Assembly: GCA_050946575.1 (NCBI GenBank)
Contig: JBMNVB010000003.1
Location: 1 to 64,000, forward strand
DNA length: 64,000 nt
Origin: JALCRY01 sp050946575
Lineage (GTDB): Bacteria; Bacillota; Clostridia; Peptostreptococcales; Anaerovoracaceae
Reading direction: 5' to 3'
Part shown: one piece after another, positions 26,213-35,089 of the stretch
Layout of the letters: each line of letters opens with the position of its first letter
Position numbering within the stretch: position 1 is the first letter of the stretch
Notes under the pieces: model-generated
What the model was told of the DNA's origin: nothing
Seen by the model: only the letters and a program-made list of their open reading frames with translations
Databases searched by the model: none
Translations under genes and position numbers: made by a program

Positions 26213-26385
26213 CCTCCGGCCCCGGGTTCCTGTCACGGCCCCGGCCACGGGTTCCAGCCTCAATTCCGTCCGGCCCCGCCCTGGGTTCCTGCCCCGGTTC
26301 CCTCCGGCCCCTGCCCCGGGTTCCTGCCCCGGTTCCGCCCGGCCCCCGAGCCGCGGCCCCGCTCACGCCTGCCCCATATCCCTCG

Positions 26386-27180
26386 CTACTTTATCTCAAG
26401 GCAGTAGAGGTGATCCAGCGGTCCGCTCCCGGCTCCGAGATCGAGTCCGGCTTTCAGCGCTCCGGTTATGTACCGCTTCGCGTCCTCCGCGGCGCTGAAC
26501 ACGTCCATACCGGCCGCGAGCCCGCAGGCGATCGCGCTTGAAAGCGTGCATCCCGTGCCGTGCGTGTTCGGGTTGTCTACGCGCTCGCCGCGAAGCCACC
26601 TGACTTCGCCGTCCATATACAGCAGGTCGTCCGCGTCGTCTGACAGATGACCGCCTTTTATCATTATACATCCCTTTACGCCCGCGTCCTTCGCGATCTT
26701 TTCCGCAGCCGTGATCATGTCGTCCTTCTTTTCGATCTTCATCCCGGACAGCACCTCGGCCTCGCTCAGGTTCGGCGTGATGACAGTGCCGAGGGGGAGC
26801 AGCTCGCGTATCAATGCATCTGCGGCGTCATCCTGCAGGAGCTTGCTGCCGGAGGTCGCGACCATGACGGGGTCCACGACAATGTTCTCCGCATTCCATT
26901 CCTTAAGTTTCGAGGCGATCGTCCTGATGATATCGGCTGATGAGACCATGCCGATCTTCACCGCGTCCGGCCGGATATCCTCGAAGACGCAGTCGATCTC
27001 CTTCGCGACGAATTCAGCGGTCGCGTCTAAAATGTCCGCGACGCCCGTCGTGTTCTGCGCCGTAAGCGATGTGATCGCGCTCATCCCGTACATCTTGTGA
27101 GCTGCGATGGTCTTGAGGTCTGCCTGGATCCCCGCGCCGCCGCTGCTGTCGGATCCGGCTATCGTGAGTACCTTCTTCAT
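26386..27180 (-). CDS. thiD: Hydroxymethylpyrimidine (phosphate) kinase
   Basis: 264 aa. Opens MKKVLTIAGSDSSGGAGIQADLKT, the ThiD substrate-binding signature of the ribokinase fold. The C-terminal NTHGTGCTLSSAIACGLAAG carries the anion hole and catalytic-base region (GTGC). It phosphorylates HMP to HMP-PP for thiamine synthesis. It overlaps thiE by 4 bp and is the last gene of the TPP-riboswitch operon. The stop codon is immediately followed on that strand by the repeat-array interval. Confidence 0.96.
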   Translation of the reverse strand: MKKVLTIAGSDSSGGAGIQADLKTIAAHKMYGMSAITSLTAQNTTGVADILDATAEFVAKEIDCVFEDIRPDAVKIGMVSSADIIRTIASKLKEWNAENIVVDPVMVATSGSKLLQDDAADALIRELLPLGTVITPNLSEAEVLSGMKIEKKDDMITAAEKIAKDAGVKGCIMIKGGHLSDDADDLLYMDGEVRWLRGERVDNPNTHGTGCTLSSAIACGLAAGMDVFSAAEDAKRYITGALKAGLDLGAGSGPLDHLYCLEIK

Positions 27181-27821
27181 CCTTCAACTACCTCCTTCGA
27201 GAGCTTTAGCAGTCTTTCGGTCGTGCCCCTGATATCACCGCTTCCGAAGATCGCGGAGATTATCGAGACGCCGTCGATGCCGTAGCCCTTGAGTTCGAGA
27301 ATGTTCGATTCGCTTATCCCGCCGATGGCCACGACGGGGATGCTCACCGCATTGCAGATATCGCGCAGAGTCTCGAGCGGGATCGTGTCCGCGTCCTTTT
27401 TCGTGCTTGTCGCGAAGCACGCGCCGACGCCGAGATAATCCGCACCGCGCTTTTCCGCCAGCAATGCCTGCTCGACTGTCTGCGTCGATACTCCGAGCGC
27501 CATGTCGTCGCCGATGAGCTCGCGCACGTTCCCGGCCTCCATGTCCGTCTGCCCGACGTGGATGCAGTCCGCGCCGAGTTCTATCGCCGCCTGCACGTCA
27601 TCATCAATGCAGAACGGCACGTTGTATTTCCTGCATAACGCCATTATCTCTTTTCCTTCCTCTACAAGCTCGTCGTGGGAGAGATCCTTTTCACGGAGCT
27701 GCAGCATTGTCGCGCCTCCCTTCAGGCACTCTTCGGCGTCGTGAGCGAGAGTTCTGCCGTCAAGCCAGTGACGGTCGGTAATAGCGTACAGAAGCATTGC
27801 TTTTTTCACATCGAATTTCAT
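27177..27821 (-). CDS. thiE: Thiamine-phosphate synthase
   Basis: 214 aa TIM barrel. LYAITDRHWLDGRTLAHDAE and GGATMLQLREKDLSHDELV are the ThiE substrate motifs; IDDDVQAAIELGADCIHVGQTD and GISESNILELKGYGIDGVSI complete the barrel. It joins HMP-PP and thiazole phosphate to thiamine phosphate. ThiM is not in the window. Located between cytX and thiD in an operon under a TPP riboswitch. Confidence 0.96.
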   Translation of the reverse strand: MKFDVKKAMLLYAITDRHWLDGRTLAHDAEECLKGGATMLQLREKDLSHDELVEEGKEIMALCRKYNVPFCIDDDVQAAIELGADCIHVGQTDMEAGNVRELIGDDMALGVSTQTVEQALLAEKRGADYLGVGACFATSTKKDADTIPLETLRDICNAVSIPVVAIGGISESNILELKGYGIDGVSIISAIFGSGDIRGTTERLLKLSKEVVEG

Positions 27822-27832
27822 TTTCTCCTCCT

Positions 27833-29002
27833 TTATTTATGCGCGGACTGTCTTATTTTGCCGACGATGAAGCAGACGGCGATCGTAATAACGAGCACCG
27901 GCAGCGTGTATCCGACAGGCGTGTCGACGCGCATGAACAGTCTGTATATTATGAAGCCGAACAGCCAGACGGCGAGGTCCGGCCAGTCGAAATCCCTATC
28001 CGAATGCTCTTCCTTCAGGAAGAAATGATCTGTTATCATTATCGCGATCATCGGTGCGAATACCGAACCGATCAGGTAAAGGAAATTCTCGAGCTGCGAG
28101 ATCGGAGTGAATATCGCGAGCGCCGTTCCGACAGCGGCGATAACGATCGCGGCCGTCTTCTCGTTTATTTTTTCGCTGATGCTCACGGAGCTCACGCCCG
28201 CGGAATACGCGTCAAGGAATGTTGTCGTCACGGTCGAGAATATTATGATGAGCAGTCCGGCGATCCCGAGTCCCGCCTGCACCATGATGAGTCCGATGTC
28301 GGTCTGTCCGGTGAGGAGCGACGCGCCCATGCCGATGACGAACATCCAGGAACTCGTGATGAAGTATGTGATGACGCTCGCCCACGTCGACGCGGCCTTC
28401 TTTTCTGCGAAGCGCGTGTAGTCCGAGATCAGCGGCAGCCATGAAAGAGGCATTGCCGCGGAGAGCTCGACGGCCGCTCCGAACGACATGCCGCCTGTGG
28501 CCTGCGCCCCGGCCGTGCCGTTCCTGAAAATGATATATGACAGTACGAGCGTCAGGATGAACAGCGCGCCCATCGCGATCGTGTTCACGACGCCGAGATT
28601 CCTGACGCCGATGAGGAGCCATACGATTATCAATGCTCCGATGACGAGGCACCACACCCACGACCCGATCGCGTACACGGCCTGCGCCGCGGCGGCGCCG
28701 GATATGATCATTATCCCGGTCCAGCCGAGGAGCTGCAGGACATTCAGCGTCGAGAACAGCAGCGAGCCTTTCTTCCCGAACGACAGCTTGACTGTCTCCA
28801 TCGAACTTATTTCCTTCTCCGCGCCGATGAGCCCCGCGAGAAGGAGAGGGGTGCATCCGATCACATGCCCGAGCAGTATCGCGCATATCCCCGTTTTGAA
28901 ACCGAGCGGCGCGATCAGCGTGCCCGTGAGTATCTCCGCGAGCGACAATGCCGCGCCGAACCAGATAAGTCCGTTTGCGAATACCGATGTTTTCTTTTCC
29001 AT
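27833..29002 (-). CDS. cytX: NCS1-family hydroxymethylpyrimidine transporter
   Basis: 389 aa with about twelve membrane segments. GLIWFGAALSLAEILTGTLI and GFKTGICAILLGHVIGCTPL are typical of the CytX/CodB branch of NCS1 transporters. The TPP riboswitch directly upstream and thiE-thiD downstream identify its likely cargo as the thiamine precursor HMP rather than cytosine. An AAGAAAGG ribosome site precedes the ATG. The 11-bp gap to thiE supports one transcript. Confidence 0.9.
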   Translation of the reverse strand: MEKKTSVFANGLIWFGAALSLAEILTGTLIAPLGFKTGICAILLGHVIGCTPLLLAGLIGAEKEISSMETVKLSFGKKGSLLFSTLNVLQLLGWTGIMIISGAAAAQAVYAIGSWVWCLVIGALIIVWLLIGVRNLGVVNTIAMGALFILTLVLSYIIFRNGTAGAQATGGMSFGAAVELSAAMPLSWLPLISDYTRFAEKKAASTWASVITYFITSSWMFVIGMGASLLTGQTDIGLIMVQAGLGIAGLLIIIFSTVTTTFLDAYSAGVSSVSISEKINEKTAAIVIAAVGTALAIFTPISQLENFLYLIGSVFAPMIAIMITDHFFLKEEHSDRDFDWPDLAVWLFGFIIYRLFMRVDTPVGYTLPVLVITIAVCFIVGKIRQSAHK

Positions 29003-29052
29003 TAAGATCCTTCTTTCCTGATGATGCGGCGGGAGCTGCCGGAATGAAAAAC

Positions 29053-29077
29053 AGGGGCCCGATCCGGACTCCCTTAC
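29053..29077 (-). terminator. Expression-platform terminator of the TPP riboswitch
   Basis: On the minus strand GGGAGTCCG, loop GAT and CGGGCCCC form a GC-rich hairpin followed by TGTTTTTC. Its 3' arm (GGGCCCCTG) is also complementary to the start of the aptamer (CAGGGG), which suits a switch between terminator and antiterminator. Confidence 0.7.
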
Positions 29078-29087
29078 GCGTCAGTGA

Positions 29088-29178
29088 TATGGCTCCCTAC
29101 GTTGGCATTATCCAAATCAGGTTTAGGGTCGAAATTTACGATTTCTTCTCAGCCCGCCCGCGCAGGCTCCCCTGTTCA
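29088..29178 (-). promoter_or_regulatory. TPP riboswitch (THI element)
   Basis: Read on the minus strand: ACAGGGGAGCC, then GGGCTGAGA, then GACCCTAAACCTGATTTGG followed by ATAATGCCAACGTAGGGA. These are the conserved P1, J2/4 and P4-P5 parts of the thiamine pyrophosphate aptamer. It controls cytX-thiE-thiD; binding of TPP should favour the terminator that follows and switch the operon off. Confidence 0.97.
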
Positions 29179-29230
29179 GTTTCTACATTAATATATAAAC
29201 ACTTCGGCAGCGGTTTTGTCAACCGCGGCG

Positions 29231-29277
29231 CAGATAAAATAACGGCCCCCGGGCGAAGGATCAGAAGCCCGGGAGCC
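29231..29277 (-). terminator. Terminator of the 29308-30504 gene
   Basis: On the minus strand GGCTCCCGGGC pairs with GCCCGGGGGCC, followed by GTTATTTTATC. It separates the trans-sulfuration gene from the riboswitch operon. Confidence 0.8.
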
Positions 29278-29307
29278 TTTCGGTTTTGTTTGATTATTTT
29301 CGAGTCT

Positions 29308-30504
29308 TTACAGTCCGACCGCCTTCAGCGCCTGATCGACGTCATTGATGATGTCATCGGGGTCTTCAAGTCCGATGCTGAATCTGATGAATCCCGGCCT
29401 GAATACTTCAGGATAAAGCAGGATCCTCTCGTCGTAGCTCGGCTGCGGGAATATCAGGCTCTCGTCGTGTCCGAGCGATACCGCGAACGTCACGACCTTC
29501 AGGTGAGCGCAGAATTTCTCGACCGTTTTGTCGTCGGTGTTCAGCACGAACGAAATAACTCCGCCGTAGCCTTCCTTCATCTGCTTCACGGCCACGTCGT
29601 GTCCCGGATTGCTTTCGAGGCCCGGATAGGAAACGTACACGACGTTCTCCCTCTGCTCGAGCCATTCCGCGACCTTCTGCGACGTCTTGTTTATCTGACG
29701 CATGCGCATCGGGTATGTTACCGATCCTCTGAAGATCTGCCACGCATTGAACGGGCTGATAACAGCGCCTACGTTTACCTGCGCTTCATAGCGGATCCTG
29801 TCCATCGTCTCCAGATCGTTGCTTATGATAGCTCCCCCCTGGGCGTCGCCGTGTCCGTTGATGAACTTCGTCAGTGCATCGACCACGAAGTCCGCGCCGA
29901 GTTCAAGCGGGTTCTGGTTGATCGGGGAAGCGAATGTGTTATCTACGGACAGCAATGCGCCGTTCGCGTGAGCGATCTCGGCGACTGCCGCGATATCCGT
30001 GATCCCGATGGTCGGGTTGTCCGGAGTCTCGATATGCACGAGCTTCGTACCCGGCGTCACGGCCTTCTTCACGGCATCAAGGTCCGTCATGTCGACCATC
30101 TGCGTATCGACTTTGAACTTTCTGTTGAATAATTCGTGGAACATCCTGTAGACCGCCATGTACGATACATTCGGATAGACTACATGGTCGCCCGACTCCA
30201 GCAGCGTCCAGAAAAGAGCATGCAGTGCTCCGACGCCGCAGGCCAGTACGATGCAGTCGTCCGCCTCATAAAGCGAAGCGACTTTCTGCTCCAGCCATTT
30301 CTGGTTCGGGTTCCCGTTCCTCGCGTACATCAGCAGGTCGGTCGAAGAATAATTTACATTTGAAAGGTCGTCCGGCAGCTTATAGCTGTTCGCCATGTGA
30401 AGCGGCCGCCTTACCGCACCGGTCCCTTCATCATAATCCACTCCGGAGTGAACAGCGCGTGTCGTAATATCATATCCTCTGAATCTGTCCTCTTTTTTTG
30501 CCAT
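29308..30504 (-). CDS. Cys/Met-metabolism PLP enzyme (trans-sulfuration family)
   Basis: 398 aa, fold type I. Family landmarks are ARNGNPNQKWLEQKVASLYEADDCIVLACG, IETPDNPTIGITDIAAVAEI, VDNTFASPINQNPLELGADF and the PLP lysine in VDALTKFINGHGDAQGG. In most relatives the lysine context is HSxTKYxxGHxD, so VDALTKF is a divergent version. The reaction may be a gamma-lyase or gamma-synthase (methionine, homocysteine or cystathionine); the sequence does not decide. A second, more typical member sits at 58145. A GGAGGTG site precedes the ATG. Confidence 0.87.
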   Translation of the reverse strand: MAKKEDRFRGYDITTRAVHSGVDYDEGTGAVRRPLHMANSYKLPDDLSNVNYSSTDLLMYARNGNPNQKWLEQKVASLYEADDCIVLACGVGALHALFWTLLESGDHVVYPNVSYMAVYRMFHELFNRKFKVDTQMVDMTDLDAVKKAVTPGTKLVHIETPDNPTIGITDIAAVAEIAHANGALLSVDNTFASPINQNPLELGADFVVDALTKFINGHGDAQGGAIISNDLETMDRIRYEAQVNVGAVISPFNAWQIFRGSVTYPMRMRQINKTSQKVAEWLEQRENVVYVSYPGLESNPGHDVAVKQMKEGYGGVISFVLNTDDKTVEKFCAHLKVVTFAVSLGHDESLIFPQPSYDERILLYPEVFRPGFIRFSIGLEDPDDIINDVDQALKAVGL

Positions 30505-30578
30505 TATTACACCTCCGATATTCTGTAACTCTCAAGGATATTATAGTTAATCGCACTGAAGCGATAAAGTGATAATAA

Positions 30579-30592
30579 ATCAATGCATTGAT
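30579..30592. repeat. 14-bp palindrome ATCAATGCATTGAT
   Basis: Two overlapping inverted copies of the octamer GCATTGAT in the divergent region between the trans-sulfuration gene and the amidase gene. Longer versions occur at 47357 and 62123. Confidence 0.85.
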
Positions 30593-30758
30593 GAAATATT
30601 TTTCAACTAATGTCATTCAGCATGTCTGACCGTCCCGTGTGTGAACGACTTGTGAACAAAACATGGAAAAAAACGGATTATCAGGATTTTTGTTTGAAAT
30701 AGAACGTCGATTAAATTATTATTACAGTACCGAAAGTTTACTGTTTGGGGGTGTAAGA

Positions 30759-32123
30759 ATGAAGGGAGATTCAAAAGGAAAACGGGAAACGGTTAAGCGC
30801 GCATTGATGATGTTTCTCGCGGCGGCGGTAATGTTCTCAATGATGCCGGCCGTCACTTTTGCTGCCGAAAATAACGGTACGGAAGAATCCGCCCAGCAGC
30901 AGGCGCAGGAGCAGACTGTCACTCCGAGCACAGACAGCACGGCGGGCAGCGAAACTGACACGGCGGCGGACAGCAGCAGCGGCAGCAGACAGACACAGTC
31001 TGCAACAACATACACGATCACTGCCCGCACGTATCTTAACGGCAAGGTGAATACCTCGTGCGGCGTGATATCTCCGTCCGGAACGAAGACAGTAACAAAG
31101 GGCGGCGGCGTGAACTACAGTTTCTATCCGAAAAGCGGATATAAGCTGCTGTATATCGTAGTTGACGGCAAGAAAATCAAGACCACTAAGAAAACGTATT
31201 CGTTCACGAATGTGACAAAGAACCATACCATCTATGCGTACTTTTCAAGAATACAGCTGAAAGTGCTGATAGATCCGGGCCATTACAGAGGATATAACAG
31301 GGGCTGCATCAGCGGTTACTACGAAGGCACACAGATGTGGAAGCTCGGACGCAGGCTCCAGTACGATCTGAACCAGTATGCGGGCATCCAGGCGGACTGC
31401 ACCAAGAAGACGATCATGACCTACGAGATGGGCGTGTACAGGCGCGGAACGATGGCGAAGGGATATGACGTTATTATCTCGATGCATTCGAATTACTGCA
31501 GTTCATCGAGCACGGACTATATCCTCTCGATAGTTTCGTCCGGCTCGCTGCTCAGGCCTGAAGCCTACGGCATCGGCAAAAAGCTTGCAAAATGTGTGAA
31601 CAGCACTATGAAAAACTATAACGGCTGGCAGATCTGGACGAAGCGCCAGAGTGACGGCCGCGACTGGTTCGGCGTTATAAGAGGCGCCGCGGATAACGGC
31701 ACTCCCGGCATCATCCTCGAGCATTCGTTCCATTCGAACAAGCGTGCCACGAGATTCCTGCTGAGCAACAGCAACCTCAATAAGCTCGCGGCGAACGAAG
31801 CGAAGGCGATAGTAAGCTACTACGGCGTACCTTCGAGCTTTACGGCGTCCTCGCTGAGTGTGCCGTCGAACTTCAAGGCCACGGCTATAGGAAGCAACAA
31901 GATCAGGCTTACATGGTCGAAGACGAAATGGGCGAGGTTCTACTGGGTCTACAGATCCACATCGCTGAACGGGAAATATTATAAGATCGCGGTAGTATCG
32001 GGCAATTCTTACACGAATTCAAAACTGACGAAGAACAGAAGATACTTCTACAAGATCAGGGCCATAAAAACCAATGAAGTCAGGAGCCCGATGACAAGCG
32101 TCATGTCGGCGAAAGTAAAATAA
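30759..32123 (+). CDS. Secreted N-acetylmuramoyl-L-alanine amidase (Amidase_3) with InlB-type repeat and Fn3-like domain
   Basis: 454 aa from the ATG after GGGGGTG; the longer frame upstream is not supported. The signal peptide is about residues 1-36 (ALMMFLAAAVMFSMMPAVTF then AAEN). A Ser/Thr/Gln-rich linker leads to an InlB B-repeat-like module (YTITARTYLNGKVN ... HTIYAYFSR). The amidase has zinc and catalytic residues in IDPGHYRG, YEGTQMWK, ISMHSNY and IILEHSFHSN. The C-terminal domain (PSNFKATAIGSNKIRLTWSK) is fibronectin-III-like. It should cut peptidoglycan between muramic acid and L-alanine outside the cell. Confidence 0.9.
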   Translation: MKGDSKGKRETVKRALMMFLAAAVMFSMMPAVTFAAENNGTEESAQQQAQEQTVTPSTDSTAGSETDTAADSSSGSRQTQSATTYTITARTYLNGKVNTSCGVISPSGTKTVTKGGGVNYSFYPKSGYKLLYIVVDGKKIKTTKKTYSFTNVTKNHTIYAYFSRIQLKVLIDPGHYRGYNRGCISGYYEGTQMWKLGRRLQYDLNQYAGIQADCTKKTIMTYEMGVYRRGTMAKGYDVIISMHSNYCSSSSTDYILSIVSSGSLLRPEAYGIGKKLAKCVNSTMKNYNGWQIWTKRQSDGRDWFGVIRGAADNGTPGIILEHSFHSNKRATRFLLSNSNLNKLAANEAKAIVSYYGVPSSFTASSLSVPSNFKATAIGSNKIRLTWSKTKWARFYWVYRSTSLNGKYYKIAVVSGNSYTNSKLTKNRRYFYKIRAIKTNEVRSPMTSVMSAKVK

Positions 32124-32140
32124 ACATCAACGTTGATCAG

Positions 32141-32168
32141 GCGGAGCCTTCGCGGCTCCGCTTTTTTT
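32141..32168 (+). terminator. Intrinsic terminator after the amidase gene
   Basis: GCGGAGCC and GGCTCCGC form an 8-9-bp stem with loop TTCG-type sequence, followed by seven T. Confidence 0.92.
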
Positions 32169-32209
32169 CCGTTAAAAAACGGGCAGATCCAACCGCTCCG
32201 GGCATTTTG

Positions 32210-32236
32210 TTAGCACTCTCGCAAAAAGAGTGCTAA
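32210..32236 (+). promoter_or_regulatory. CIRCE operator (HrcA site)
   Basis: TTAGCACTC, nine bases, GAGTGCTAA: the exact CIRCE inverted repeat recognised by the heat-shock repressor HrcA. It lies just upstream of the clpB promoter. CIRCE usually governs groESL and dnaK; clpB belongs to the HrcA regulon in only some Bacillota. Confidence 0.96.
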
Positions 32237-32242
32237 AAAAGT

Positions 32243-32270
32243 GTTTACTTTTCACACAGCGGGTTATAAA
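32243..32270 (+). promoter_or_regulatory. clpB promoter
   Basis: GTTTAC (32243-32248) and TATAAA (32265-32270) are 16 bp apart, directly downstream of CIRCE. Confidence 0.55.
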
Positions 32271-32296
32271 ATAATAACAGAAGGAAAGTTTTGCGC

Positions 32297-32361
32297 GTGC
32301 GGCCTGCATCGCAGGCCGCGGGAACGCGTCCGGGCGCTGTCCCGGAGCGCCCATGCGCACG
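32297..32361 (+). promoter_or_regulatory. Structured clpB 5' leader
   Basis: GCGGCCTGC and GCAGGCCGC form a perfect 9-bp hairpin (about 32299-32319). GGGCGCT and AGCGCCC form a second (about 32333-32352). The stem base GTGCG...CGCAC could close both just before the GAGGAGG ribosome site. Such folding next to the ribosome site could modulate translation. Confidence 0.5.
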
Positions 32362-32373
32362 AGGAGGTAAGTC

Positions 32374-34968
32374 ATGAACATAGAAAAATTTACACAGAAA
32401 GCTCAGGAGGCTGTGGTTGACTGCCAGAATATCGCTATATCCGAGGGGCATCAGGCCATCGACGGAGAGCATCTTCATATGGCTCTCATGAAGCAGGACG
32501 ACGGACTGATCCCGAAACTCGTTAAATATATGAAGGTGGATGCCGGAGCGGTCATTTCCGACCTGCAGGACAGGCTGGACAGATTACCGAAGGTCGAAGG
32601 TCAGGGCGCGGACAGCCTTTACGCCACGAGGCGGTTCAACAAGCTGCTGTTGGACGCGGAGAAGATCGCCGATAAGATGGGCGACGAATACATCAGCGTC
32701 GAGCACATGTACCAGGCATTGCTGGAAGAACGCGGCACGCCGAGCGCCGAGATATTCAGGAATTACGGTATCACGAAGGAGAAGTTCCTGCAGGCGCTCG
32801 CGGAAGTGCGCGGCAGCCAGAAGGTCACGAGCCAGAACCCTGAAGATACATATCAGGTGCTCGAGAAGTACGGGCGGGACCTTGTCGAGATGGCCAGGGA
32901 AGGCAAGATCGACCCGGTCATCGGACGTGACGAAGAGATACGGCACACGACCCAGATCCTGTCGAGGAGAACAAAGAACAACCCGGTGCTTATCGGCGAG
33001 CCGGGCGTCGGCAAGACGGCTGTCGTGGAAGGGCTCGCGCAGCGTATCCTGAACGGGGACGTGCCGGAGTCGCTGAAGGACAAGACGATATACGCTCTTG
33101 ATATGGGCTCTCTTATCGCCGGCGCGAAGTTCAGAGGCGAGTTCGAGGAGAGGCTCAAGGCGGTCCTGAATGAGATCCAGAAATCGGACGGCAGGATACT
33201 GCTGTTTATCGACGAGATACATACGATCGTCGGAGCCGGAAGGACAGAAGGATCCATGGACGCAGGGAACCTGCTGAAGCCGATGCTCGCGAGAGGCGAG
33301 CTCCACTGCATTGGCGCGACGACGCTCGACGAATACAGAAAGTATATCGAAAAGGACGCCGCGCTCGAAAGACGGTTCCAGAAGGTAATGATAGACCAGC
33401 CGTCCGTGGAGGACACGATCTCGATACTGAGGGGACTCAAGGAGAAGTTCGAGATACATCACGGCGTAAGGATCACGGACAATGCATTGATCGCGTGCGC
33501 GACGCTTTCGGACAGATACATTTCCGACAGGTTCCTTCCGGATAAGGCTATCGACCTAATGGACGAAGCGGCGTCGAAAATCAGGACGGAGATCGACAGC
33601 ATGCCTGAGGAACTCGATGAGATCAGCAGGAAGATCATGCAGCTAGAGATAGAGCGGCAGGCACTGTCGAAGGAAGAAGACGGTGTCTCGCAGAAGAGGC
33701 TTGACGCGATTGAAAAAGAACTCTCCGAGCTGCACAGCAAGAACGATTCGATGCGCGCGCAGTGGGAATCCGAGAAGCGCGCGATCACGGAAGTGAAAGA
33801 CACGAAGCGCGAGATAGAAGACGCGAAGCTCGCGATAGAAGACGCCGAGAGAAAGTACGACCTCGAGAAACTCGCGGAACTGAAATACGGCACGCTGCCG
33901 GCGCTCGAGAAGAAACTCGAGGAAGAGAAGGCGGAGGCCGGAGATTCGAAGGACAACAAACTCCTGAAGGAGGAGGTCACGGAAGAGGAGATCGCGGAGG
34001 TCGTCTCTCAGTGGACGGGCATCCCGGTCAGCAGGCTCCAGGAGACGGAGCGGCAGAAACTGCTCAGGCTGCCTGATATACTGCACGAGCGCGTGATCGG
34101 TCAGGACGAGGCGGTGGAAGCCGTTTCCGAAGCGATCCTGCGTGCGAGAGCGGGGCTGAAGGACGAGAACAGACCTATCGGATCATTCATCTTCATGGGC
34201 CCGACAGGCGTCGGCAAGACAGAACTCGCGAAGGCGCTTTCTGAAGCGCTGTTCGATTCAGAGAAGAATATGATCAGGATCGACATGTCGGAATACATGG
34301 AGAAGCATTCCGTGTCGAGACTCGTAGGCGCGCCTCCGGGGTACGTCGGATACGACCAGGGCGGCCAGCTTACGGAAGCGGTAAGACGTCATCCGTACAG
34401 CGTCATCCTGTTCGACGAGATAGAGAAGGCGCATCCGGATGTGTTCAACATCCTGCTGCAGCTGCTTGACGACGGCAGGCTCACGGACAACCAGGGCCGC
34501 ACGGTCGACTTCAAGAACACGGTCGTGATCATGACGTCGAATATCGGAAGCGCGTATCTGACTGAGAATATCGCGGATGACGGAACGATAGACGAAGACG
34601 TGAAGGAAAACGTGAAGCAGGAACTGAAGAAGAACTTCAGGCCGGAATTCATAAACAGGATAGACGACATAGTAGTGTTCTCGCCGCTGACGGAAGATCA
34701 GATCATGAAGATCATCGATCTGTCTATGGAAGAGATATCCGACAGACTGGCAGAGCGCGATATCAAGGTCGAGCTCACGGACGCGAGCAGGAAGCTCATT
34801 GCGGACGAGGCGTATTCACCGCAGTACGGAGCGAGGCCGGTGAAGAGGTATCTGCAGAAGTACATCGAGACCGGTATCGCGGAGAAGATAATAAAGGGCG
34901 AAATACAGGACGGTCAGACGATAACCATAGACGCGAAAAACGGAAAACAGGAATTCCGCGGCGAATAA
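32374..34968 (+). CDS. clpB: ATP-dependent disaggregase ClpB
   Basis: 864 aa. Clp N-domain repeats (FTQKAQEAVVDCQNIAIS ...), AAA-1 with Walker A GEPGVGKTAVVEG and Walker B IDEIH, the ClpB middle coiled coil (about 410-520, Glu/Lys/Arg-rich), then AAA-2 with GPTGVGKTELAKAL and FDEIEKAHPD. The full-length middle domain and absence of a ClpP-binding loop separate it from ClpC and ClpA. With DnaK it resolves protein aggregates. GAGGAGG precedes the ATG. CIRCE upstream shows HrcA control. Confidence 0.97.
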   Translation: MNIEKFTQKAQEAVVDCQNIAISEGHQAIDGEHLHMALMKQDDGLIPKLVKYMKVDAGAVISDLQDRLDRLPKVEGQGADSLYATRRFNKLLLDAEKIADKMGDEYISVEHMYQALLEERGTPSAEIFRNYGITKEKFLQALAEVRGSQKVTSQNPEDTYQVLEKYGRDLVEMAREGKIDPVIGRDEEIRHTTQILSRRTKNNPVLIGEPGVGKTAVVEGLAQRILNGDVPESLKDKTIYALDMGSLIAGAKFRGEFEERLKAVLNEIQKSDGRILLFIDEIHTIVGAGRTEGSMDAGNLLKPMLARGELHCIGATTLDEYRKYIEKDAALERRFQKVMIDQPSVEDTISILRGLKEKFEIHHGVRITDNALIACATLSDRYISDRFLPDKAIDLMDEAASKIRTEIDSMPEELDEISRKIMQLEIERQALSKEEDGVSQKRLDAIEKELSELHSKNDSMRAQWESEKRAITEVKDTKREIEDAKLAIEDAERKYDLEKLAELKYGTLPALEKKLEEEKAEAGDSKDNKLLKEEVTEEEIAEVVSQWTGIPVSRLQETERQKLLRLPDILHERVIGQDEAVEAVSEAILRARAGLKDENRPIGSFIFMGPTGVGKTELAKALSEALFDSEKNMIRIDMSEYMEKHSVSRLVGAPPGYVGYDQGGQLTEAVRRHPYSVILFDEIEKAHPDVFNILLQLLDDGRLTDNQGRTVDFKNTVVIMTSNIGSAYLTENIADDGTIDEDVKENVKQELKKNFRPEFINRIDDIVVFSPLTEDQIMKIIDLSMEEISDRLAERDIKVELTDASRKLIADEAYSPQYGARPVKRYLQKYIETGIAEKIIKGEIQDGQTITIDAKNGKQEFRGE

Positions 34969-34984
34969 CACCTGAAACAGAAGG

Positions 34985-35013
34985 CCCGCGCGCTGCAGGC
35001 GCGCGGGTCTTTC
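34985..35013 (+). terminator. Intrinsic terminator after clpB
   Basis: CCCGCGCGC and GCGCGCGGG form a perfect 9-bp stem with loop TGCAG, followed by TCTTTCTTT. Confidence 0.93.
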
Positions 35014-35058
35014 TTTGTGGGCGAATCATAATTTTTATAGAAAATGCATTGTGTGTTT

Positions 35059-35066
35059 GCTATAAT
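35059..35066 (+). promoter_or_regulatory. Extended -10 promoter upstream of the giant fusion gene
   Basis: TTTGCTATAAT contains TG-n-TATAAT (TATAAT at 35061-35066). No clear -35 is seen at the usual distance, as is common for extended -10 promoters. A transcript would start near 35073. Confidence 0.55.
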
Positions 35067-35089
35067 ATCAATATAAAATTCAATGACGG

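Larger units (their letters stand above)
25283..26385. other. Gene-free 1.1-kb interval
   Basis: This interval contains only the hairpin repeats and GC-rich minisatellites described separately. Outside them it is C- and G-rich sequence (CCCCGG runs) with no promoter, RNA gene or ORF I can support. Confidence 0.7.

Noticed and set aside
25387..26541. Open frame of 384 codons through the repeat array, rich in Pro and repeated motifs
   Set aside because: It lacks a ribosome site, is open on the opposite strand as well, contains complementary hairpin arms, and extends antisense into thiD. Better explained as non-coding repeats.
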